Positions 7,240-13,055 of a stretch of 20,925 nt of DNA are shown in pieces. Each line of letters begins with the position of its first letter. The stretch's first letter is position 1. The notes below the pieces were generated by a model. That model had not been told where the DNA came from. It did no database searches and was given only the letters and a program-made list of their open reading frames with translations. Where the stretch lies: NCBI GenBank assembly GCA_937936695.1, contig CALHCK010000107.1:1-20925 (forward strand), given 5' to 3'. The stretch is from an uncultured Polaribacter sp. Its GTDB lineage: Bacteria > Bacteroidota > Bacteroidia > Flavobacteriales > Flavobacteriaceae. Position numbers and translations under genes: made by a program.

Positions 7240-7266
7240 AAACTATTTTAAAAAGCTAGGGTCTAA
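7240..7266 (+). promoter_or_regulatory. Putative ECF promoter P2 (before anti-sigma gene)
   Basis: AAAC (7240-7243), 18 bases, TCTAA (7262-7266), beginning 5 bases after the sigma stop codon. It shares the continuous stretch CAAACTATTTTAAAAA with P3. The predicted start would be only a few bases before the ATG at 7278, giving a nearly leaderless mRNA. Confidence 0.6.
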
Positions 7267-7277
7267 AGAATAGAAGT

Positions 7278-7811
7278 ATGAAAAAAACAACACAAAATAA
7301 AGACAATACTAACTTCTTAAAAGAAGTAACAAATCAATCTGTATCTAAACACCATAAAGAGTATTTAGGTACTGATATTCCGAAGGATTATTTTACAAAG
7401 TCTAAATTATCAATTTTAGATAAAATAAAAGAAACACAAGAAGAAGTAGTACCAACACCAAAAAAGCAATCTGTTTTTTGGTTAAAACCACAGTTTAAAT
7501 ATGCTGTTGCAGCATCTGTTATTTTAATGTTTGGTGTAACGGTATGGTTACAAAACATAAATACTAACAACGCACCTAAAATAAATACAGAGTTTTTAGT
7601 TATAGAAGATGATGTACTAATAAACTCTTTATTAGTAGAAGATTCTGAAATAGAATTATTTGCCGATGCAACTTTAATGAACGAAATAGTAATAAAAGCA
7701 GAACTATCTGAACAAAAAATGGATGATTTATTAATAAATTCTTTGTTTGTAGAAGACTCTTTAATAGATATTTATACAGATGAAGAATTTATAGAAACAA
7801 TTATTTTATAA
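7278..7811 (+). CDS. Single-pass membrane protein, putative anti-sigma factor
   Basis: 177 residues that I cannot assign to a named family. Residues 1-72 are hydrophilic and probably cytoplasmic, 73-91 form one membrane helix (YAVAASVILMFGVTVWL), and about 92-177 are acidic and probably periplasmic. The periplasmic part holds a clear internal duplication: residues 111-138 (DDVLINSLLVEDSEIELF...) and 149-176 (DDLLINSLFVEDSLIDIY...) align without gaps, 38 residues apart. The short cytoplasmic domain, single helix, extracytoplasmic domain and position directly after an ECF sigma gene are the classic anti-sigma arrangement. No zinc-binding HxxxCxxC motif is present, so it would be a non-ZAS type. 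The anti-sigma role is inferred from context and topology only. Confidence 0.75.
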   Translation: MKKTTQNKDNTNFLKEVTNQSVSKHHKEYLGTDIPKDYFTKSKLSILDKIKETQEEVVPTPKKQSVFWLKPQFKYAVAASVILMFGVTVWLQNINTNNAPKINTEFLVIEDDVLINSLLVEDSEIELFADATLMNEIVIKAELSEQKMDDLLINSLFVEDSLIDIYTDEEFIETIIL

Positions 7812-7818
7812 ATTTTTC

Positions 7819-7845
7819 AAACTATTTTAAAAAAGTTAGTTCTAA
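7819..7845 (+). promoter_or_regulatory. Putative ECF promoter P3 (before repeat lipoprotein)
   Basis: AAAC (7819-7822), 18 bases, TCTAA (7841-7845), starting 8 bases after the anti-sigma stop codon. It is the third copy with identical spacing. The predicted leader to the ATG at 7884 is about 30 bases. Confidence 0.6.
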
Positions 7846-7883
7846 GTAAATAGAAACAATTAATAATTTAAAACGTAACAATT

Positions 7884-8789
7884 ATGAAAACTACAATTTC
7901 AAAAAAAAGTATTTTATTTTTATCAATTACAGCATTTGTTTTATCACTAACATTTAGTTCTTGTTCAGATTCTGAAGATGCTATTACAACAGCAGATGAA
8001 ACTGTACAAATTATAGAAGAGGTAGCAACAGAGGCAGAAGATGCTGTTTTAATTACAAGTATAGAAAATTCGGCAAAAACAACTGTAGCAGCAGCAAATT
8101 TACCAGAGCCTGCAAAAACAGTTTTGGCTACAGAATTTGCAGACAGTTATGTACAAAAAGCACAATTAGCTACAGATCTTGGTTATGTTGTAACTATTAC
8201 AACAGACAACGAATCTAGAACTGAAGAAACAAGTGATGTTTTATTTTCTAAAAAAGGAAGAAAATTAAAAGATAATAGAGAAAAAGCTAAAAAAAGAAGA
8301 AACAAATGTTTTCAGTTTGTATTTCCTGTAGATTTTATTATGCCAGATGCTTCTACAATTACATTAAACAGCAAAGAAGATTGGACATTAATAAGAGAAT
8401 GGTATAAAGCAAATACAGAAGTAAAAGAAAGACCAGAATTAGTGTTTCCTGTAAATGTTACTTTAGAAGATGGTACTACACAAACTTTGATAGATAGAGA
8501 AGAGTTAAAAGCAATAAAAGATTCTTGTAAACAAGGTAAAGATAAAAGAAAATGTTTTAAATTAGTATTGCCAGTTAGTTTTACAACACCAGATAGTACA
8601 GTGATTACTGTTAATGAAAGAGCAGATTTTAAATTAGTTAGAGCTTATAGAAAAGCCAACCCAAGATCTAAAAAAAGAGTTCAGTTAAATTTCCCTGTAG
8701 ATATTATGTATACAGATGATACTACAGCAACTATAGCTAATGCACAACAATTACAGAGAGCTAAACAATCTTGTAAAAGAAATAAATAG
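7884..8789 (+). CDS. Lipoprotein with two 82-residue repeats
   Basis: 301 residues, no named family recognised. A lipoprotein signal peptide ends at SLTFSSC, giving lipidated C27. A linker rich in A/E/T leads to a region at about 70-115 (LPEPAKTVLATEFADSYV...) that loosely recalls PepSY-like periplasmic domains. The C-terminal half is a tandem duplication: residues 142-218 and 224-300 repeat with an exact period of 82. Each unit holds two half-units beginning FPV (or LPV) plus a D-G/S/D-T turn. Each unit also starts and ends near a cysteine (C142/C215 and C224/C297), so paired disulfides are possible. A basic stretch (123-140) precedes the repeats. The position after a putative ECF promoter makes it the likely first target of the sigma factor. 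It should be anchored in the cell envelope; its function is unknown. Confidence 0.8.
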   Translation: MKTTISKKSILFLSITAFVLSLTFSSCSDSEDAITTADETVQIIEEVATEAEDAVLITSIENSAKTTVAAANLPEPAKTVLATEFADSYVQKAQLATDLGYVVTITTDNESRTEETSDVLFSKKGRKLKDNREKAKKRRNKCFQFVFPVDFIMPDASTITLNSKEDWTLIREWYKANTEVKERPELVFPVNVTLEDGTTQTLIDREELKAIKDSCKQGKDKRKCFKLVLPVSFTTPDSTVITVNERADFKLVRAYRKANPRSKKRVQLNFPVDIMYTDDTTATIANAQQLQRAKQSCKRNK

Positions 8790-8812
8790 TAAATTTGCAC
8801 TTTAAATGCAAA
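8790..8812 (+). promoter_or_regulatory. -7-like box and small hairpin between lipoprotein and Spy-like genes
   Basis: TAAATTTG (8790-8797) matches the Bacteroidota -7 box but lacks a well-spaced -33 TTTG. It overlaps a 6-bp hairpin, TTTGCA / TGCAAA (8794-8799, 8807-8812), with no U tract. The site may give the last two genes some separate expression, or the hairpin may adjust mRNA stability. Both readings are tentative. Confidence 0.25.
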
Positions 8813-8829
8813 GAGTAAAATAAGAAGAA

Positions 8830-9357
8830 ATGAAATTAAAAACCATCACATACACAATTCATCTTTTAGGTTTGATGTTATTTAATACTACGTTTTTTGC
8901 TCAAAAATCTAATTACGATTTAATAACAAAAGAGCTAACTAGTCAGCAAAAAGCATTGTTGCAAAAAGAACGAGCTGTAATAAAAGAAGATCGTAAAGCA
9001 TTTAAAGCTTCACTTACTAAAGAACAGTTGGTTATTTTAAGTAACAAAACAATATCTAAGCAAGAAATAAGAAAGCAGTTGTTAAGTACTTTTTCTAAAA
9101 GTCAAAAAGATTTAATTAGAAATCAGCAATTGCGCTTAAGAAAAACAAGAGATAATTTTAGGCAAACGCTAACTACAGAGCAACGTAAAGTATTAAAAGA
9201 GCGAATAAATAAAATTAGAAAAGCAAGAGATAGAGGGGAGCTTAAAAATAATCCAAGAAGAAATAACACACAAGAAAGGCAACAAAGACAGCAAAGAGAT
9301 AGGCAGCAGAGAGATAGACAGCCTAGAAATGAAAGAGACAGAAATTTAAGAAATTAG
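8830..9357 (+). CDS. Spy/CpxP-like periplasmic protein with four LTxxQ units
   Basis: 175 residues with a signal peptide (cleavage probably after FFA-Q, about residue 25). The mature part is predicted to be almost wholly helical and very basic. LTxxQ-type motifs, the signature of the Spy/CpxP/ZraP group of periplasmic chaperones and stress sensors, occur at residues 36 (LTSQQ), 62 (LTKEQ), 88 (FSKSQ) and 114 (LTTEQ), spaced by exactly 26 each time. Spy and CpxP usually have two. The tail (about 138-175) is a low-complexity R/Q/N/D stretch such as RQQRDRQQRDRQP. A role in binding misfolded envelope proteins or in feedback on the sigma/anti-sigma pair is inferred from the motif and the operon. 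It starts 40 bases after the lipoprotein gene and ends 16 bases before the barrel gene. Confidence 0.75.
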   Translation: MKLKTITYTIHLLGLMLFNTTFFAQKSNYDLITKELTSQQKALLQKERAVIKEDRKAFKASLTKEQLVILSNKTISKQEIRKQLLSTFSKSQKDLIRNQQLRLRKTRDNFRQTLTTEQRKVLKERINKIRKARDRGELKNNPRRNNTQERQQRQQRDRQQRDRQPRNERDRNLRN

Positions 9358-9373
9358 TTATTTTAAATAGAAG

Positions 9374-10273
9374 ATGCGGTATCCTTTCTTGGAAATTAAA
9401 AAAACTATAAAAGTTTTAAGGTTGCTATTGTTTACAATAGCAACCTCTTTTTGTTCTTACGCACAAGAAAGTAATACAGATGACTTAGATACTATTATAG
9501 ATGAATTGTTTTTTAATGATCAACAGTTTTTAGATGAATTATTAGAAGGAAGTTCTTATAGTTTTTTGTACACTTCTGTATCTTACAATAACAATACTTT
9601 TTTCTCTGGTAGAGATGCAGGTACTGATCAATTTAACCTAATACCCCAAGTTTCTTATTACCATTCTTCTGGAATTAATTTTAGCGTTTCGGGTCTGTAT
9701 TTCGAAAAATTTACACCTAATTGGGATTTTACAAGTGCTTCTTTAAGTTATTTTAATACCATAGGAAAAAAGAAATTAATAACCTACAATACTGGGTATA
9801 CACGATTTTTTTACACAGAAAATTTTAACGGATTTACAAATTCAATAGACCTAAATTTAGGAGTACGAAATAAAAAAAGAACACTAGGTTCTAATATTTC
9901 TGCCTCTTATTTATTTGGATCTGATGAATCTATTCAGTTGGTATCATCATCTTATGCAATTATAAACCTATTAAGAAAATCTAAATTATCTTTAAGAGTA
10001 AGACCTGTATTAAGTTTTATTGCAGCAAAGCAAGAATTTACTTTTTTAGAAATATTTGATACAAGTCCGTTTTTTAGAGAAGTTAATCAAACTATTTTCG
10101 ATTTATTAAATACGCAATTAACAATTCCATTTTCTCTTACAGCCAATTCTTGGGATTTCGAATTGGGGTACACTATAAATACTCCCAATGCTATTTTTAA
10201 TGAAAGTGACTTACCACTAACACATTTTTTTAGTATATCTGTAGGCTATTTATTAGACTTAACTAAAAAATAG
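9374..10273 (+). CDS. Putative outer-membrane beta-barrel protein
   Basis: 299 residues, family not recognised. The N-terminus is a long signal peptide ending near CSYAQ (about residue 31). A short acidic segment follows (TDDLDTIIDELFFNDQQFLDELL). The rest shows alternating amphipathic, aromatic-rich strands with Y/F/S/N turns (for example FLYTSVSYNNNTFF, FNLIPQVSYYHSSG, WDFELGYTINTP), ending in a final strand THFFSISVGYLLDL. This is the look of an 8- to 12-strand outer-membrane barrel. It lies 16 bases after the Spy-like gene, so the two are translated from one message. It could be an outer-membrane partner or client of the upstream stress proteins. No clear terminator follows. Confidence 0.7.
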   Translation: MRYPFLEIKKTIKVLRLLLFTIATSFCSYAQESNTDDLDTIIDELFFNDQQFLDELLEGSSYSFLYTSVSYNNNTFFSGRDAGTDQFNLIPQVSYYHSSGINFSVSGLYFEKFTPNWDFTSASLSYFNTIGKKKLITYNTGYTRFFYTENFNGFTNSIDLNLGVRNKKRTLGSNISASYLFGSDESIQLVSSSYAIINLLRKSKLSLRVRPVLSFIAAKQEFTFLEIFDTSPFFREVNQTIFDLLNTQLTIPFSLTANSWDFELGYTINTPNAIFNESDLPLTHFFSISVGYLLDLTKK

Positions 10274-10315
10274 CTTTCAATTTTCTAAAAATTTTATCTC
10301 TTATTTTATTGATTA

Positions 10316-10331
10316 ATTGTAATATTGCAAT
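10316..10331. promoter_or_regulatory. ArsR operator overlapping the promoter
   Basis: ATTGTAATATTGCAAT is a 16-bp palindrome with one mismatched base pair. The inner TAATATTG (10320-10327) is one base off the -7 box TAnnTTTG. A dimeric repressor sitting here would block transcription, the usual arrangement for ArsR/SmtB autoregulation. Confidence 0.6.
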
Positions 10332-10343
10332 AAACAAATAAGG

Positions 10344-10670
10344 GTGGGACTTACCAAAACAGAAAAATTTACTGAGCAACAAAATGAAATAGCAACAATA
10401 GCTAAAGTATTGGGGCATCCTGCCAGAATTGCTATTTTAGATTTTTTAATAAAATTAGATTCTTGTGTTTGTGGAGATTTAGTAAAAGACATTGGTTTAG
10501 CACAACCTACAATTTCTCAGCATTTAAAAGAATTAAAAAAAGTAGGTATTATAAAAGGTAAAATAGAAGGAACAAGTGTTTGCTATTGTATAGACCAAGA
10601 AAAATGGAAGGCAATAACAAAAACATTGAATAATTTTTTAAATAAAAATACAACAAATACGTGTTGTTAA
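10344..10670 (+). CDS. arsR: ArsR/SmtB family metalloregulator, arsenic type
   Basis: 108-residue winged-helix repressor. Residues 41-46 read CVCGDL, the cysteine pair that binds As(III) or Sb(III) in the first metal helix of ArsR (C41, C43). The recognition helix follows (LAQPTISQHLKELKKVGII). Further cysteine pairs lie at 80/82 (CYC) and at the very C-terminus (C107, C108). It probably represses its own operon and lets go when arsenite binds. The start is GTG: no in-frame ATG lies near the N-terminus, and the family usually begins with a similar MGxTKTE sequence. The next gene begins 18 bases downstream. The operator candidate lies 13 bases before the start. Confidence 0.92.
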   Translation: MGLTKTEKFTEQQNEIATIAKVLGHPARIAILDFLIKLDSCVCGDLVKDIGLAQPTISQHLKELKKVGIIKGKIEGTSVCYCIDQEKWKAITKTLNNFLNKNTTNTCC

Positions 10671-10688
10671 AACTTATAGAGTATTAAA

Positions 10689-11312
10689 ATGGAAACAAAC
10701 GTTTATTCAAACATAGAAACTGTTATTGCTAGTTTGCAGGTAGACACAATAACTGAAGATAGAAAATTAATATTACAGCCTTTAATAGATTTTATTAAAG
10801 ATAAAGTAACGCAAGAAAAAGAAATACGTATTAATTTTATTTGCACACATAATTCAAGAAGAAGTCATTTAACACAAATATGGGCGCAAACAATGGCTGT
10901 TTATTTTAATTTACAAACAGTAAAAACATATTCTGGAGGTACAGAAGCTACCGCTATGTTTCCAAAAGTTGCTGAAACATTAATTAATATGGGGTTTAAA
11001 ATTGATAAAATAGCGACACAAGAAAATCCTATTTATAGCATTAAATTTAATGATAATTCGCACCCAATAATAGGTTTTTCTAAGAAATATGATGACGATT
11101 TTAATCCTAAAACAGCGTATGCAGCTGTAATGACTTGCTCTCAAGCAGATAAAGGTTGTCCGTTTGTTGCCGGAACCGAAAAAAGAATAGCAATAACTTA
11201 CGAAGATCCGAAGTTATTTGATGGCAAAGAAAATCAGTCTGAAAAATACACAGAAAGAAGTTTGCAAATAGCAACAGAAATGTTTTATGTTTTCTCAAAA
11301 GTAAAAAATTAA
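10689..11312 (+). CDS. Arsenate reductase-like low-molecular-weight phosphatase
   Basis: 207 residues. The active-site loop is CTHNSRRS, a CX5R(S) signature with C52 and R58. A second cysteine pair, C150 and C157 in TCSQADKGCP, has the C-x6-C spacing of the shuttle cysteines in thioredoxin-coupled arsenate reductases. The enzyme is therefore expected to reduce arsenate to arsenite in the cytoplasm using thioredoxin. Compared with classical ArsC (about 130 residues) it has an extra N-terminal helical segment (about 1-45) and an insert around residues 110-145. The operon with arsR supports arsenic over protein-tyrosine phosphatase activity, although annotation pipelines may use the latter name. 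It is followed 11 bases later by the DUF6428 gene. Confidence 0.85.
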   Translation: METNVYSNIETVIASLQVDTITEDRKLILQPLIDFIKDKVTQEKEIRINFICTHNSRRSHLTQIWAQTMAVYFNLQTVKTYSGGTEATAMFPKVAETLINMGFKIDKIATQENPIYSIKFNDNSHPIIGFSKKYDDDFNPKTAYAAVMTCSQADKGCPFVAGTEKRIAITYEDPKLFDGKENQSEKYTERSLQIATEMFYVFSKVKN

Positions 11313-11323
11313 AAGTTTGTATT

Positions 11324-11794
11324 ATGAAATTATCAGAAGTAAAAAATCATTTAAAAGAGTTAAAAATAATTGTTTTTCAATTGCCTAATGGAGATTTGGT
11401 ACCAGCACACTTTCATGTTACAGAAGTAGGAAAGGTTACTAAAGATTTTATAGATTGTGGAGGTAAGGTAAGAAGTGAATCTGTTATTAGTCTTCAGTTA
11501 TGGGAAGAAAACGATTACGATCATAGATTACACCCAGAAAAATTAATGAATATTATAGAATTGTCTGAAAAAACATTTCAGTTAGAAGATTTAGAAGTAG
11601 AGGTAGAGTATCAGGGTAAAGAAACTATAGGTAAATACAATTTAGATTTTGATGGTAAATGCTTTTTATTAACCTCTAAAGTTACTGCTTGTTTAGCATT
11701 AGATGCTTGTGGTATACCAGAAGAAAAACCTAGAATTAAAATATCAGATATGGGAGTTACTAATGCTTGTACACCAGGTTCTGGTTGTTGCTAA
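11324..11794 (+). CDS. DUF6428 family protein (arsenic-operon associated)
   Basis: 156-residue cytoplasmic protein that I recognise as DUF6428 from QLPNGDLVPAHFHVTEVG, FIDCGGKVRSE, LQLWEENDYDHRLHPEKL and GKYNLDFDGKCFLL. The family has no proven function, but it typically sits with arsR and arsC-like genes in Bacteroidota. The protein holds several conserved histidines, and its tail ends CTPGSGCC, a cysteine cluster that could bind arsenite or a soft metal ion. That binding is inferred. It is the last gene of the operon; a terminator follows about 50 bases later. No Acr3 or ArsB efflux gene follows, unlike many related clusters. Confidence 0.85.
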   Translation: MKLSEVKNHLKELKIIVFQLPNGDLVPAHFHVTEVGKVTKDFIDCGGKVRSESVISLQLWEENDYDHRLHPEKLMNIIELSEKTFQLEDLEVEVEYQGKETIGKYNLDFDGKCFLLTSKVTACLALDACGIPEEKPRIKISDMGVTNACTPGSGCC

Positions 11795-11841
11795 ATAACT
11801 AACATATTCTATTTTACACAGATTTTAAGATAGTGTAAAAA

Positions 11842-11878
11842 AAAAGACTCGCTATAATTTTATAGCGAGTCTTTTTTT
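11842..11878. terminator. Bidirectional terminator after the ars-type operon
   Basis: Perfect 11-bp stem GACTCGCTATA / TATAGCGAGTC (11846-11856, 11861-11871) with an ATTT loop, an A-run before it and T7 after it. It ends both the plus-strand ars-type operon and the converging PilJ-domain gene. Confidence 0.88.
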
Positions 11879-11893
11879 ATAATAAATGATGTA

Positions 11894-12754
11894 TTATCTT
11901 TTTGTTAAAGTTGTTTCTCCTAAATCAATGTTTTCATATAAGATAGTAATCTCATTAAAAGCACTAGTAAGTTCATCACTCATTTCATATAGCTTTGCAC
12001 TATCGTATTTGTTTTTAAATAACTTGTCTTTGTTAGCTCTTAAGTCATCCCATTTTAACATTGCAGTTACTAAAGCATCATCAATTTTATCATTATTAAA
12101 ATTAGATACTAATAAAAGAGTAACAGCATCGTCTAACTCATTGTAAACAGATTTAAGAATATCTTTGTTCCATTTAGCCTCAAACTTACCATCTGCATTT
12201 TGGTTAGCAAAGTAGTATAATGCCATTCTTTGAGACAACATTCTTTGTTTACCGCTTAAATTAATAATGTTTTTAAGTTTTAACCTTTTATCACTTACTT
12301 GAGGTTCTGTAGTATAAGCTTTGTCTTTAGAATCATTTACAATAGACTCTACAACACTATTAGATGCATTTAATAAAAGAGTATTTGTTTTTACTATTTT
12401 ATAGATGTTTTCTTTAGTAGGTGCTTGGTCTAATATATTTTTAAAGTTAGCCCAAATATTATCTACATTTTTTAATAATTTTTTGGTGTGGTCTGTAGTA
12501 GCATTTTTATGAAGAATTTCATTTTGCTTTTCAAAAATTATTTTACTGTTAATTAAAACTCTTTTTGCTTTTAAATCATCAGGATAATTAGATAAAAATA
12601 AATAAGTTTTTGCTATTTTTTGACTTAGCATTCTTTGTTTCCCAGATACATTTACGGCTTTGTTAAATGTAATATTTCCGAAATTTTTTTGAGCAGAAAT
12701 AGTAGTTACACATAAAACTAATAAAAACGTAAAAGTAATTTTAAAATTGTTCAT
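11894..12754 (-). CDS. Secreted protein with two PilJ/NarX-type sensor domains
   Basis: 286 residues with a signal peptide (cleavage near TISAQ, residue 22) and no other membrane segment. Two helical-bundle domains of the type IV pili methyl-accepting chemotaxis transducer N-terminal class (PilJ, PF13675) follow. Each begins with the same motif, SGKQRMLSQ, at residues 37-45 and 167-175, 130 residues apart. In NarX-type sensors the comparable helix forms the nitrate-binding pocket. Here, however, the domain is not joined to a transmembrane helix, HAMP, kinase or chemotaxis module, so it is a free periplasmic or secreted protein, perhaps a ligand-binding partner of another sensor. The gene stands alone. 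Its 3' end uses the shared terminator, and upstream there is about 300 bp without genes. Confidence 0.82.
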   Translation of the reverse strand: MNNFKITFTFLLVLCVTTISAQKNFGNITFNKAVNVSGKQRMLSQKIAKTYLFLSNYPDDLKAKRVLINSKIIFEKQNEILHKNATTDHTKKLLKNVDNIWANFKNILDQAPTKENIYKIVKTNTLLLNASNSVVESIVNDSKDKAYTTEPQVSDKRLKLKNIINLSGKQRMLSQRMALYYFANQNADGKFEAKWNKDILKSVYNELDDAVTLLLVSNFNNDKIDDALVTAMLKWDDLRANKDKLFKNKYDSAKLYEMSDELTSAFNEITILYENIDLGETTLTKR

Positions 12755-13055
12755 AATTGTTGTTAGGTTATTGAAATTATATTTGTATTTGTTTCCACAA
12801 AGAAATAGTTTTTATAGGTTTTAAAAATAAAAAATAGATAATTGACATTTTTAAGTAGTTAAATGGTAAAAATTAGCCTTTATTTAATAGTTTATTAATA
12901 TACGGTTTTCAAAAAGTTTGGTAATGAGCTTGTTATCTTATGTTTTATGTTTAGAAAATGTTATACAACATAAAAGCTATAAATTATTTAAAAGCATAAA
13001 AAAAGCCCCAAAACAACAGATTTGTTTTGGGGCTTTTATTTTTTAGACTTAGTTA
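12755..13055. other. 301-bp gene-free interval
   Basis: No open reading frame with coding character was seen. The interval holds the leader of the PilJ-domain gene at its left end and the rluD-type gene terminator at its right end (13005-13033). Between them is AT-rich DNA with a plus-strand -7 box TATATTTG (12778-12785), an ATTG 18 bases before it, and a loose inverted repeat TTATGTT / AACATAA near 12930-12975. A small plus-strand RNA is possible but not shown. Confidence 0.4.
13001..13037. terminator. Strong terminator downstream of the RluD-type gene
   Basis: Perfect 12-bp stem GCCCCAAAACAA / TTGTTTTGGGGC (13005-13016, 13022-13033) with a CAGAT loop, flanked by A and T runs. It lies just past the minus-strand stop at 13056 and could also end a plus-strand transcript from the gene-free interval. 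Confidence 0.88.

Noticed and set aside
7388..7570. Minus-strand frame opposite the anti-sigma gene
   Set aside because: Antisense to a gene with clear membrane-protein character; no promoter or recognisable protein.
7236..7860. Reading P2 and P3 only as a duplicated gene segment
   Set aside because: The coding parts on either side are not duplicates of each other, and P1, in a different setting, keeps the same two boxes and the same 18-base spacing, so a functional site fits better.
10274..10315. Terminator after the barrel gene
   Set aside because: AT-rich but no stable stem followed by a T run; the sigma operon may read through into arsR or end by another mechanism.
11107..11298. Minus-strand frame inside the ArsC-like gene
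   Set aside because: Antisense shadow; Phe/Leu-rich only because of A-rich sense codons.
11886..12146. Plus-strand frame opposite the PilJ-domain gene
   Set aside because: Begins in the terminator tail and runs antisense to a gene with clear domain structure.
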